Assembly: GCA_032622095.1 (NCBI GenBank)
Contig: CP136066.1
Span: 172,049,164 to 172,113,163 of the forward strand
Direction: 5' to 3'
Source of the DNA: Siphonodentalium dalli
Taxonomy: Eukaryota; Mollusca; Scaphopoda; Gadilida; Siphonodentaliidae
DNA: 64,000 nucleotides
Position numbers and translations under genes: made by a program. The notes under the pieces are model-generated. The model was not told the DNA's origin and searched no databases. It saw nothing but the letters and a program-made list of their open reading frames with translations. Shown here one piece after another: positions 43,245 to 55,250 of the stretch (position 1 is the first letter of the stretch; the number at the start of each line of letters is the position of its first letter).

Positions 43245-46212
43245 TATCAAACGAGAATTAAAATAAACGACATGTAGTTATGGCTTTCCTCGTGGTCCTG
43301 CATTGCCCCGAGAATTGAGTTGACCCAGCGAACGCAATCGGCTAGTCACGACTAGTTACATTTGCAAGAGAGTAGATGGGCGCGAAGCGCCCGGGATGGT
43401 CGAAAAGATCGAGTGATCTTCTCCATCACACCACTAGTTACATTGTTTTAGATTAATTACTGTTATATGACGTGCTGTCCCCGTTTTGCATTCTGTGTAA
43501 TAATATATTATATATGTGTAATTAAGAAATAAATACACTGCGCATCGGCGTGTATAGTAGAATTTGACCAAAAAGAAACTGATTGTAGGACAACGCGAAG
43601 CGGAGTCCTACAATCAGTTTATGTGGTCAAATTATACTTTACATGCCGATGCGCTGTGTAATTATTTCTTTTGTAATTCGACTGTATGTTTTGGTCGAAA
43701 TTGTAGTGACATACGTTCAACCTGCTATATAATAGCCCAGTTTCTAGCTCTGCGTGGTATGATTTTCCACCAAACAGTTCTCTTAGAACTGTAACGTCAA
43801 ACATGACATCAATATTGAACGGCGACCCCTTTTCATTGCCTTTTTGGCAAAACAAAATTCAGTTAAGACTTATTTTTCTTCTATCTTAAATAAAATTCAG
43901 TACTGTACAGTAGGTAGTCATTGTATGTATCTTTCTTAAGTCTATATATATAGCATGACATTAACCAATGCCCGTGTGGTTTGACTGCTCAAAGTTTGAG
44001 GCGTTGGCAGCATTTCACTGATTGTACCACATTTTGTTTGTGGTACACTTCAGAATATCTAGAATTGTACCACAAAACGACGGTCCATGGGCATATCGGA
44101 TACTGACCAATCAGGACGAGCCTTGTATGTAGGTTTAGGCAAGGTCGTATTACAATGTTATATATATTTAAATGTCGTGATGGTTATGTTTGAATCAATT
44201 CTTGTTCATGCCTATCGCACGGGACTGGCGCTGCAGAGGCAACCGGATCTCCGCTTCAGCTATGTACCGGTCTTTTGGCACGACAATAAATCGAATGGTA
44301 ATCCCATTCAATGAAAGTATAAAAGAAGGGCGTTTGTGAATTATTGCCACTAGAGTGAAGAGGTATTCGATTCTGTGATCTCCGACGTAACGTATGATAT
44401 CTATACCGATGCTTTTTTTTTTTAAAGTGGGGCGCTCGTTTTAAACTAAAATTATTTTTAATTTATAGTTTTACTCGTTTTAACTACACGCTTCTGTAAT
44501 GATAGCTTAACCACGCACTATATTAAAGAAATTAAGATTGCTTTATTGGGGTCTAACATCGTTTCAGTCGCTAGGCCATATCACGACTTAAGAACAGGTA
44601 TCGGTAGTCACAGACGGCGTGCAGAGAAGATGTTGGGATAAAACGTACGTACATGTACCACTATCCGCCAACAAGTAGCACTCATCCTCCAGACGAAACA
44701 ACCCAGCCACCATCCAAGAGACGCAACAAGAAAAACTTCAATTTTGATATACTATGAATGTCTTCTTTCTTGTTCTGAATTAATTAAAAGCTATAAAATG
44801 TGGGGTTAGGAAAGGGCCTATCAGTGTTAGACACACAATACCAATTCGCGATAGTCAGAACTATTCTAGCGTAGCATCTGTTAATAACAGAGGCAGTTGG
44901 TGATATTAAAACAATGCACAATGTACGAATAAAAACACACTGGCTTCTGCTTGTTATTCAGGAATATGCTTTCAAGAACTGACCAGTGTCCAAACTAAAC
45001 CTAAAACACACAACACCATGTTCTCGTGAAATTATGCACTATACGTGCTTATTTTATAATTGTGAGAAATAAGCTCATATTGGTATTATTTGAAAACTCA
45101 AATACGCTCTATATGGGCCTAAATGCTGCTTATTAAAACAGCCCTATATGGGACTATTTAATTATGAAATAAACACGTTTTCATTGTGGTCCGCACCTTC
45201 CAACGGAATAACGAGTATAAGCCAACTATGGGCTTATTTCTAAAATATTTAGGACAATATGAACCTATATGCACGAGGATATCTTGGTCTGGTTGGCATG
45301 TCTCTGAGGCTGCTGCGGAAGATCAGAGAACAGGCGGCACAAATCTGTTGGTAGACCAGTGGCCTAGTTTGCTTCCGCGCTATACCAGAAGAAGCCACCA
45401 CCGTCCAGTTTAAAACAAGAACACTGGCTCCTTAAAATGATACAAATTTTCTCATTATAATGTCCTCTTATTTCAATTCACATCAGAACGTTTTCAATAC
45501 CCGAATTAGACATACTTTCTGCCCGATTACGTAGATTCCACACAATCACTGAAACGAGCCATGAGCGTTTGAGTATTGTCTTGTCATGGATAAATGTCTT
45601 CCACATTTGTAGGAACAAATCGATAATTTTAGCTATAGTGTTTGGAGATCCAATCTCTATATTTGCCCATCTAAGCTGTAGCGAGGAATAATATGTCAAC
45701 GACGTATATCTCTGAGGTGAACAATCTTCCACCTCACAGAAATCGCTATTCTTTACAGCTTGAAATTAAAAAGACAGGTTGCATTCATAGTAATCTGGAT
45801 ATATGTTGCATTATGTGTTATTGGATATTATAATATATAATCCTAATCAGAATTAACGCTACTGAATTACTATTTCTTTGGCTTCGGGGTTAAAACACAT
45901 TTGACTCGAGTCGAGGAACCCACATATCAAAGCTCAGAGTTATCAGATATTAATTTTTGAAATCTGTTATTTTTCACCATCTGGATTATTTGGCAGCCTA
46001 GCACATATTCGAGGAGCCGACCGACATACTCTGATACCAAATTCCGTTAAACAAAATGTTGATATATAACAATAATGTTATTCTAAAGTTGACAGTGGTT
46101 AGCACTGTTATTTGGTAATTAATCGATTCTGATAACTAAAGCGTCTTCAGAGTAATGTTGTTGTTCGAATCTGATGATACGGGGACCATCGAATCGGAAT
46201 GTGTACCTTTAA

Positions 46213-46734
46213 AGGCACGGGCGGCGTTCGTTGCAGAAATATTCATATTTGTTCAAATCGCCATCAACAGAAGGAATATTAAAATATACATAGTTCTGTT
46301 CATATGCCAAACATAATCAGCGCGTAAATAGTATATTGTCGTCAAGACGTACGATGGGGTACGTAAACAAGAGCCTGCTTGTGTTACAGAAGTTGTGCTT
46401 CTGTTTACATAACACAGCGCAATTCTATTAGTTAATCCCACACAAATGATATAAACGCTCTTTATTATTTCCATATCAGGAAAACACTAACAAATAACGC
46501 TCTTTATGTTTACCATATCCGGATCTAAACAAAAGCCAGGTAACGTAACGTTCTTTTTTATTTTGTTTACATAACAGAGGGTACAAAATTGACAATAACA
46601 TACTCTTTATGCCATATTTCTGATTGGTGTAAGAACAACGTCTGTCTATATTTTATTATGCTTTCTGTTTATGGCGGTTTTTGATGGAGGTGATTATTTT
46701 AACAGCATATCCACCACCAACGCCGCCCGTATCT
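46213..46734. mobile_element. Family E TTAA-site MITE, copy 4
   Basis: This is the duplicate of copy 3. TTAA at 46209-46212 and 46735-46738. It differs from copy 3 by a few bases. Confidence 0.9.
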
Positions 46735-47162
46735 TTAAGTAATATTTTCATTGTTCACTAAATTTTGCATGATCATCCTCATAGTGAACTGAACATCTCA
46801 ATTTAAATTAATAAATAGGTATCTATATATAGAATGGCATTATTCTAGTTGCATGTGGCGTCTTTGAATTGATTGTAAGTCATTTATATGAAATGATCGA
46901 TGAGAGCTTTCCGATGAATGGCAACACGCCATATTTTCCACTAAATCCTGAAAAGTTACCCGTAATTCTGCTGTGGTTAAGGAGTCGATTATTTAGGGCA
47001 TTATTGTATATCATTCATAAGTCAAAATTGAAGACATGCTGGAAACCTCGTGTAAGATATAAGAATATTGTATAATTGAATCAAAGACTGGTAGTATACA
47101 AAGTCCGATTTGACAACATAAATCCACCATATGTACGTGTTCTATATCAGGAAAAAACAATC

Positions 47163-47504
47163 CAGCCCGTTTCCCCAAAACAAGCGTATAATCTGCTTAT
47201 AATGGAAAATGTTTTATGTAGATAATCTGCTTAGTATAATATGCTGAAAATGTTACGTTGTAGTCATATTATCGACTCATAATGAGACGATTCTAAGCAG
47301 ATTATGGACGGACAATGACAAAGATAAGCCAACTCACGACTTTTCAGGTGTATGCTGCTCTTTAACAGGTGTTTTGACCCGCGCCGTAAAATGCAATAAC
47401 GGGTAAGTGTCCATTATCTGCCTATTTAAGCATTAAGTGATCACATTATGTACCTATTTCACATTATAGGTCGATTATATGCGTATTCCCGCGATGATAT
47501 GTTG
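47163..47504. mobile_element. Family B element (duplication copy 2)
   Basis: This is the counterpart of 41783-42124, nearly identical. Confidence 0.8.
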
Positions 47505-47748
47505 ATGGGAAAATAATTAGATCGGATCCTTGAGCCAATTTGTAGGTTTTTCCCTTTCTGTATTAAATGATATCAGTAATATAGGTATACATTGGAATGG
47601 TCTATTATTAATCGGGGGAAGTAGTTTTCAGGAACAAGTTAGCAGACGACATATAATAAAGGTAGAAATAAAGTTCTATATATTGGAGGGACATGTTCAG
47701 ATAATAAGTTAAACTTGTTAGCGGACCATCTTATATGAAATAGCTCGA

Positions 47749-48095
47749 TGTATCATCGCGGAAATACGCACATAAGCGACCTATAATGTGAAATGTGGTA
47801 CATGTGATTATATGATTCTGAAATAAGCAGATAATGGACAAGTTTATGGTGCGGACCACGGTGAAAACTCGTGTTAAAGAGCGTACACCTCAAATGTCGT
47901 GAGTTGGCTTATCTGTCCCATTGTCCGCACATGATCTTCTCAGAATCGCCTCATTATGAGTCGATAATGTGACTAAAATGTCCCCATTTTCAGCGCACTA
48001 TCGACTCAAAATGCGACCATATTCTAAGCAGATTATCTACCTAACATATGTTCTAAGATAAGCAGATAATGTACTGATTTTTAGGAGAACAGGCT
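47749..48095. mobile_element. Family B element, reverse orientation
   Basis: It begins near ATCATCGCGGAAATACGCAC and ends TTTTTAGGAGAACAGGCT. The TTAAAGAGCGTACACCTC motif and the palindromic core are present. Only its first ~85 bp are in duplication copy 1. A family C end (TTAGTATAGAAAGTGTTAA) follows at about 48120-48140. Confidence 0.75.
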
Positions 48096-48197
48096 AAATT
48101 AACTACTCAATGAGTACCGTACTTAGTATAGAAAGTGTTAATGGTCAGATATCGACGTTCTAGAGATTAAGTTTTGATACGTTTTGAATTATTTTAA

Positions 48198-48553
48198 ACG
48201 GACATGGTTCATTCGAACCTATTGACTGGCTTCACATGGTCTGAAAAACACTTGCCGAAGTCACAGCCATTTTCCAATCGGTTACAATTTTTCGCCCGAA
48301 GTCAGACAAACGATCTTTATTGCTACCATATCAGGAATAGAATAACACGGAACGCTCTTTTTTGTTCCATGTCGGGAAAATGTCTGTTTTTGTTTGAGAC
48401 CTTGTTCATAATTGCATTTTTCAATACTTCAATTTTGGTTACAGAATGCTCTTAGAAAGGTAGTTAAGATATGTATCGTCCTATTCGATACCGGGAAAAA
48501 TTCAAAAGCAACTAATATTATTCGTATTTTGGAGCGCAACCCGCCATGTGACT
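48198..48553 (-). mobile_element. Family F TTAA-site MITE, copy 2 (356 bp)
   Basis: TTAA at 48194-48197 and 48554-48557. It starts ACGGACATGGTTCATTCGAA and ends CCGCCATGTGACT. The orientation is opposite to copy 1. It contains GGAACGCTCTTTTTTGTTCC. Confidence 0.82.
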
Positions 48554-48697
48554 TTAAGCTCAAGAAACAGTTCCAATGATCGTTTCTTATAAAGAGCGTT
48601 CATTCTTCGTCACCCACAAACGCTAGATAATAAAGAGGCTAAAGAGGGTTCTCAATCATCAACTTTGTGATAGTTTTCGACATATCTTTATGCTTAA

Positions 48698-48760
48698 TTG
48701 ATCACACTCATCGGGGTTCTGTGATATCGGGGCAATATCGTAAAATAGCCCCTGGATTCT
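48698..48760. repeat. Direct repeat R, copy 1, bordered by TTAA
   Basis: About 63 bp (TTGATCACACTCATCGGGGT to TAGCCCCTGGATTCT) lie between TTAA at 48694-48697 and TTAA at 48761-48764. Copy 2 lies directly after the family F insertion. Confidence 0.85.
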
Positions 48761-48764
48761 TTAA

Positions 48765-49083
48765 AGCCACATGGCGGTTTATGCTCCAAAATACACATAA
48801 TATTATTCGCTTTTGAACTTTTATCAGTATCGAAATAGGTCGATAAATATCTGAATTACCTTTCTTTTCTTTTTTTGTTTCCCAAACACAAAACAGCAAT
48901 TTGCACGACATGGAACAGAAAAGAGCGTCTATTCCTGATATGGTAGCAATAAAGACATTGGCAAGTGTTTTTCAGAGCATATGAAGGCGGTATATCAATA
49001 GTTCGTTTATTTATCGACCTATCGTATCCGTCGTTCCCAATTGCATAGAAAATAATTTGGAGGTTCGAATGAGCCATGTCCGT
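48765..49083 (+). mobile_element. Family F TTAA-site MITE, copy 3 (319 bp)
   Basis: TTAA at 48761-48764 and 49084-49087. It starts AGCCACATGGCGGTTTATGC and ends GAATGAGCCATGTCCGT. It is internally deleted relative to copies 1 and 4. Confidence 0.85.
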
Positions 49084-49087
49084 TTAA

Positions 49088-49148
49088 TTGATCACTCTGG
49101 TCGGGGTTCTATGATAAAGGGCAATATCGTATAATAGCCCCTGGATTC
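49088..49148. repeat. Direct repeat R, copy 2, bordered by TTAA
   Basis: TTGATCACTCTGGTCGGGGT to CCCCTGGATTC lies between TTAA at 49084-49087 and 49149-49152. Confidence 0.85.
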
Positions 49149-49152
49149 TTAA

Positions 49153-49875
49153 AGACAGTTAGATTCTGAAAACAAACAAACCAAACAGTTCCCTGCGCTG
49201 CCTGTGTGTGTGGGGAAAGACAATGAAGTCGGCGGAAACAACCCAAATACATTGCTTTTAACATAGGAATTCGTTGAAACGAAAAACAATTTATACTCTT
49301 TTATTTTTATAGGTTTCTTCGCGTCTTGGTTATGGTTCAATTTATCCAACAATTAATATTAAAAACGTTCATGACAAAATAAAAGACATTCCATTTTGCT
49401 ACACGGTAAGGATTTTATAACACAATAAACATGAATCATTTCCGCGTTATTACTTTATCAGTCATTTATCGTCCAATTAAAGGTAAATCAGGCGTTAGGT
49501 ATAATACTATGATGACTGTTATTGCAATGGCATTGGCAGTGTTGCAAAATAAATTAATGGCGACATCTGTGAATGATATACGGTAATCTGACATGTGTAT
49601 TGTCAGTCTATTCAACATGTGTTATTTGGAAATTTTGTGATAGCATATGATATGATGCATATGATATGATGCGATTAAAATGTGAATCGCTTGAAGTCTG
49701 CCATCTTGCGAAAATACTGCCCAGCATGCGTCCAAGCAACTTCAATGGTGTTTTACACATATAACTTTTTTGAGTTTCTTTATGTATGTAGTCATGTTTA
49801 AAATCTTTGGCATGTAACACATTAAAATGTTGATAACCCAGTTTGTTCTGTTTAGTATATGGTAGCCAGCCATCA
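49153..49875. other. Unassigned stretch
   Basis: No gene recognised. There is a short duplication, ATATGATATGATGC, near 49646-49672. Confidence 0.35.
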
Positions 49876-50007
49876 CTATGGATGGTTGACCCCTTCTCTA
49901 TGGATGGTTGACCCCTTCTCTATGGATGGTTGACCCCTTCTCTATGGATGGTTGACCCCTTCTCTATGGATGGTTGACCCCTTCTCTATGGATGGTTGAC
50001 CCCTTCT
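49876..50007. repeat. 22-bp minisatellite, six copies
   Basis: Six essentially identical units of CTATGGATGGTTGACCCCTT plus CT. Confidence 0.97.
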
Positions 50008-50984
50008 CTACATATTTCTATAATATCCAGTAGAGGCTGTTCGGTTCTGTCAAATACAAAGGAAATTAACAATTTATTGTTTTCTTTTTTGATGATGCCA
50101 AAAATTCAAACCTTCATTCCCAGTCATTTTCCTGTACCATATTTGGAAATCCTTTCAAAACAACTTTAATTATTTCTATGCGTCCAGATAATTTAAAATT
50201 ACTGTCGCAATCGAGAATGTTTTCCACATACTGGCAATACATTTCTCCGATAACACTTGCCCAGTCAACAGCTGTGTGTTCATAATTAACTCCAGCTACC
50301 TTAGCTGCCGAACTGAGATTTGAATGGTTCACATAGTCAATTATGAATGTGAATTTGAGAAGATATCAGCGAATGGAATATTCAAAGAGTTTTTTCTGAT
50401 TGAATATAAATGGGAAGTGATAGTTGGGCATCTCCAAGAATAAATGCAACTTTTCCGTTTAGTTATATTGCAAGTTGAAAGCGCAAACTTTGCTGGATGA
50501 CGCCATTTCGACGATGCCAGTTTATTATCTCCAAATAAAGGAAATCTTTTACATAAATTTGCTGAAATTAGTTATCCTCCCCGAATTTCCAACAGGTTCT
50601 CTGCTTGTAGTCATTATAAATTAAAATAATAAGTATGTGAACTGTGCCATAAACCAATTTGTAAACTGTGTGAAGGAAACGAACATTGCAACTGCGGGCA
50701 GTAAATCTGGTATAATACTCACTGATGTATGAACCATCTCGGTATCTTCTTTCTCGAACAATCACGAGGCACAGAACCTACTCGTACCTCTGGTGATGAC
50801 AATATAAAACCATATCGAGTCTTTAATGACAAAAATATTCTCAAAACTTTCAAAATTATACTAAAAAATGTCAATTTTAGCCAGTCTTAAACTGTCGTGA
50901 ATGGTGACTACCCTCAAACCTCGCCCTTATTGGACCCCGCTAATATGATTTATGTCATATTATGCATTATCAGTGTTAATACAG
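50008..50984. other. Unassigned stretch
   Basis: Short minus-strand frames at 50114-50332 and 50568-50765 have no recognised motif. No repeats were seen. Confidence 0.35.
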
Positions 50985-51330
50985 ATGCATGGTTTGGGGG
51001 GACTATATGTGTGCGTAATGACACAGTTGAGTATCGTTTGGGGAGTTACCTACCTGAGTCTACATCAGTCTGGGTGGTTCGTGAAACTCGTTTGGTGGAT
51101 TGGGACACCCCGTCGATGGTTTGGAACATTGTATGGATTTGGGGCGCCTGTCGTGTGGATTTGGATACTCACATGTTTTTGTATTTTTTGGATACCAGAT
51201 GGGTTTTATAACTCTGTATATGGTTTGGCGGACTCGTTGTGTGGTTTTTGGACACTCATCTGATGTATTATGAAACTATTGGTGGTTTTTGAAACTCGTA
51301 TGGTGGCATATATGACTATATATTGGCTAT
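50985..51330 (+). repeat. GT-rich degenerate tandem repeat, ~20-22-bp unit
   Basis: Variants of TGTGGTTTTTGGACACTCAT, TGGTTTTTGAAACTCGTATG and GTGGATTTGGATACTCACAT follow head to tail. The strand bias (G/T-rich on plus) keeps two overlapping frames open, so these are treated as artefacts of the repeat. Confidence 0.75.
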
Positions 51331-51756
51331 ACAATATCGTAAAAAAAATCAGCAACAAAAAAAACACTTCAAATGTTCACTTCCGACTTCCATATCCGCT
51401 GTCATTTTGAAAACTGTTTAGACACCGAATTGTCAAATCCTCGGGATATGACTTACTATAACTGATTAGGATTCGCCATTTTATAGTTTTAGGGTCAAAT
51501 TACGGCAGGCATAATTATGCTATGGCAACAGGAATAATGCGGTTTTTTGTTGCAGGTTTCTGTCACGTTAATACATTTAGAGGACTCTGTAGTGAATGGT
51601 AGTACACTCCAGGAAATTGCCGCCATATTGCCCCGTAACATTCACGGCCACATGTTAGCGTCAAATTAATTGGAGCAGACATCCTTACGAAAACTTGGAT
51701 CAAGTTTAATACTGGGGGCCCCAGTCTGGAGAAGCATTTTGGCAGACCTTGTTCCC

Positions 51757-52625
51757 AGACAAAAAATCCAATTTTCTTACATATTTTCTTCATTTTTATC
51801 CAAAATTAACGACTTTCCCTTCATTAAACGTATGGTCATTTTATATATTATCATATGGTCACATTTGGCAGTCAGGGAACTCGACTGAGCGTTTATGGTT
51901 GGCAGATTTGTTTATTAAAAAAATCCAATTTTCACCATTTTTGTTTACATATTCCAGCGTTTTGACTCAAAAATTACGACTTTCCCATTCTGGTTCATGG
52001 GGATTTTGGATATGTTATATACACTCAAAAAGACCACAAGTCATGCATCGCAATTGTTTTCACGGTTGGGCCTTTCCTTCCATCCGTTTGACTGGAATTG
52101 CAAATTTTACACAAAAAGCCATAAATAGGACCCTATTTCAAAGATATGTAGAAAATGTCCCCCAAAGCGAATTTTGGATATATTGTTCCCCAGATTATGC
52201 CAGACAGAATAACACCAACAACAGCTTGTTTCCAATTAAATATAGGTTCACTTTAAAATCTGACTCTCAACCAGAAAATAACCATTTTTGTCTACATATT
52301 CCTGTCTTTTGACCCAAAAATGTAGATTTTCCCACCCTGGGATTCATGGGAATATTTTATCATATGGATATAGTCACATTAAAACACACCAAAAACATTG
52401 CATAGTAATTTGTTCACGGTTGGGTTTTTCTTTCCATCAGATTGACTAGACTAATAAGGAACAGCAAAATATACACAAAAAGCCATAAATAGGACCCCAT
52501 TTCAACGAGCTATAGAAACTTTTCCCCAAAGCGGATTTTAGATATATTGTTCCACAGATTCTGCCCGACAAAATGACACAAAACAGCTTGTAAACCATTT
52601 GTTCTAGGTTCACCGCGAAATCGAG
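51757..52625 (+). repeat. Diverged ~345-bp tandem repeat, about 2.5 units
   Basis: Blocks such as CATTTTTGTTTACATATTCC (51936) and CATTTTTGTCTACATATTCC (52282), CACAAAAAGCCATAAATAGG and GATATATTGTTCC recur about 345 bp apart in the same order. A partial unit precedes them. The 187-codon frame at 51749-52312 spans a unit and is not conserved in the next, so it is not called as a gene. Confidence 0.8.
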
Positions 52626-52708
52626 TCTCAACGACGAGACTAAAACATCATCTGTTCTATATATATTCGTATTATAATCCCTTGTAACGTGCAAACTTTA
52701 AATAGATC

Positions 52709-53247
52709 AGGCAATCACACCATTTCATTACGTCAGTATTAGACAATCACAACAATAAATTACGTCAGTCTATATCAGGCAATTACAACATTACATTACG
52801 TCAGTCTATATCAGGCAATCACACCATTTCATTACGTCCGTATAAGACAATCACAACATTACATTACGTCAATCCATATCAGGCAATCACAACATTACAT
52901 TACGTCAGTCTATATCAGGCAATCACACCATTTATTTACGTCAGTATCAGACACTCACAACATTACATTACGTCAGTCTATATCAGGCAATCACACCATT
53001 TATTTACGTCAGTATTAGACAATCACAACATTAAATTACGTCAGTCTATATCAGGCAATTACAACATTACATTACGTCAGTCTATATCAGGCAATCACAC
53101 CATTTCATTACGTCCGTATAAGACAATCACAACATTACATTACGTCAATCCATATCAGGCAATCACAACATTACATTACGTCAGTCTATATCAGGCAATC
53201 ACACCATTTCATTACGTCAGTCTATATGAGACAATCACAACATTACA
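52709..53247. repeat. Minisatellite array, ~32-36-bp units
   Basis: About fifteen units of the type AGGCAATCACACCATTTCAT/TACGTCAGTCTATATC, alternating with AGACAATCACAACATTACATTACGT. A higher-order pattern of two to four units is visible, since whole blocks recur (52769-52900 and 53045-53165). Confidence 0.95.
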
Positions 53248-54031
53248 CCGTAAAGCGACGAGGAATCCCTTTCATCAACAGTACATGTAACACTGAATTG
53301 TCTTACTATTTGCTCCCACTGCGTCCATTTTATGTCATTTATTCAACGAGGGATTCAACATAATTGATGCGACTGAAGACTGAATCAATTTTCCCGCCGA
53401 AATCGTTATGTCGGAACGTGCGGTGTAGTTATTCCAGACAATTCTCTTTCATATGTAAAACAAATTCGTCTCAAGGGCCAACGGATTGCATATTTAGAGA
53501 TAATTTGGAATTACAGAATGTATGCATTCGATGGCTGTAATTTGTGTAATTATCAACTCTTTCAGATGTTCTGCACATACGTGAGACAAATGGTCATGTG
53601 GGTTTTATCCCGGGAAGAGGACAGTAACTAATGTGGTATAAGTTAGTAGTACTAAGTACTAGGGCATTACCCGTCAAATGACGGGTGACAAACACGACTT
53701 GCAGGAAAATATCGTCACCGCTGATAAAGATAAAAGTAAAGTCGGCAAACGGTGCTCGGAGTTTGTCCAGAATTAGGCTTTGGTGTTTTATAATGACGGA
53801 CAGCGCTGAAATCATATCAGTGAAAATATCGCCTTGGTAATAGTTGGTAAACGCGTTATACCTCAGTTCGTTTTGAACCGATTGGCCTGAAATTTTGCTT
53901 GTCGTATACTAAAATGTTTAAGATTTGGGTGAAATCTGACATGATGGTTATATATGTTTAAACGCGCCAAAAGCGTGACAATGTTACATACAGATACACA
54001 TGCATAGCAACACTTGCCTTTTCTATATAGA
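53248..54031. other. Unassigned stretch
   Basis: No gene recognised. The text ATTACCCGTCAAATGACGGGTGA at about 53667 is a short hairpin. Confidence 0.35.
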
Positions 54032-54033
54032 TA

Positions 54034-54184
54034 CAGTAATAAATAATCGACTCCTTAACCACAGAAGCATTATGGGTAATAGTCACTTTCCGATGAATGG
54101 CAACAACCATATTTCCGACTAAATCATGAAAAGTTACCCATAATTCTTCTGTGGTTAAGGAGTCGATTATTTAGGGCATTACTG
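54034..54184. mobile_element. Family D fold-back MITE, copy 3 (151 bp)
   Basis: It is flanked by TA (54032-54033 and 54185-54186). Ends CAGTAATAAATAATCGACTC and GATTATTTAGGGCATTACTG. Part of the left arm is deleted. Confidence 0.85.
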
Positions 54185-54289
54185 TAGATAAATGGAGGCT
54201 TCAAACCGTAACTTGTAATCTTAGATTCTAAATGGCAATATATTCACAGACGGACATCACGACCGGCATGCTCGTCCATCCACAACTTG

Positions 54290-55020
54290 AACAATCATAT
54301 CGAAATGACAAACAAAACAACTATTAAATATGGGTGATAACTTAACTAAATACGTCCAACGAATCTCGTAATGACAGGTATGCATGTTGCCATGGTGGTA
54401 AATATTCAGCTGTTCTCCCGCAAAACTGATCTGCTCATAATATAACTTGTTTTAGGTAGATAATCTGCTTAGAATTGCCTCATGTTGAGTCGATAATGTG
54501 TTTAAAATGATACCGTTTTAGTCACATTATCCACTTATAATGATTAGACTCTGAGCAGATTATGTGCGGCCAATGCCACAAATAAACTCTCACGACTTTT
54601 CAGTTGTACGTTCTTTAACATGTGTTTTCAATGTGGCCCGCGCCATAAAATGAAATAACGGATATGACTCCATTATCTGCTTATTTCAGAATAAAATAAT
54701 CACATTATGTACCTTATAGGTCGATTATGTTCGTATTTGCGTGAGGATATGTTGAAATATTTGTGCAAAGTTTCATAGAAATTGACTAAAACGAAGGATT
54801 GCAAGCTTGTACAAAATTACAATAAAAGCGGAATAACCCCCACCAAAAAATCTGACTGACCTCATAATCGCAGGTGCACAGGCTCCCATGGTAATAAATA
54901 TAAATGCCAAGTTAAAAACAATTGACTGTTAAATGAAGGAATACAAGCTTGGAAAAAGTTAGGTCCACAGCCGGGCGGGATGGATAAGCTGATTCCGGTA
55001 TACCTCCTCATGACTTTGTT
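54290..55020. repeat. Old dispersed repeat, split by a family B insertion
   Basis: Left part: GTAATGACAGGTATGCATGT and GCCATGGTGGTAAAT. Right part: AATCGCAGGTGCACAGGCTC, CCATGGTAATAAATAT, CTGATTCCGGTATACC. These match the tandem units at 59385-59857. The family B element at 54407-54754 interrupts it. Confidence 0.65.
54407..54754. mobile_element. Family B element with 7-bp TSD (348 bp)
   Basis: It is flanked by the direct repeat AAATATT (54400-54406 and 54755-54761). Ends CAGCTGTTCTCCCGC and GCGTGAGGATATGTTG are similar in inverse. The interior has the palindromic core (AGAATTGCCTCATGTTGAGT mirrored near TAATGATTAGACTCTGAGCA) and GTACGTTCTTTAACATGTG. It is non-coding. The superfamily is open; 7-bp duplications occur in P-like elements among others. 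Confidence 0.82.
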
Positions 55021-55116
55021 ACGTGTTTGTAATGACTATGCTGATGTGTACACAAGAGACGACAATAGCCATTAAACATAATGGAAATGGGCTTATTCCG
55101 AATATATAGAGGATCT

Positions 55117-55250
55117 AAGAGTCCCCAGTTTATAGTGGAATTTACAAAAAGAGTTCAGTAAATTAGGTCTGGACCAAGCCTTTGGCGAGGTCCCGACCTT
55201 ATTTACTGGACGAGTTTTGTAATTTCTGCTATAAACTGGGGACGAGTTGT
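55117..55250. repeat. Fold-back hairpin unit
   Basis: GTCCCCAGTTTATAG, TGGAATTTACAAAA, CAGTAAATTA and GGTCTGGACC are mirrored by GGTCCCGACC, TTATTTACTG, TTTTGTAATTTC and CTATAAACTGGGGAC. Confidence 0.85.

Larger units (their letters stand above)
43247..47812. repeat. Recent ~5-kb direct duplication, copy 2
   Basis: This is the counterpart of 37372-42434, lacking the 498-bp family E insertion plus target duplication. Copy 2 runs on into a full family B element, whereas copy 1 breaks off inside the homologous sequence at 42434. Confidence 0.95.

Noticed and set aside
50897..51263. Two overlapping ~100-codon frames
   Set aside because: A G/T-rich degenerate tandem repeat has few stop codons on this strand; no gene evidence.
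51749..52312. 187-codon plus-strand open frame starting at TTG
   Set aside because: It spans a diverged 345-bp tandem unit, the frame is not kept in the next unit, and it lacks an ATG start.
49876..53247. CRISPR-like array
   Set aside because: The units follow head to tail without unique spacers, the setting is eukaryotic, and there are no cas genes.
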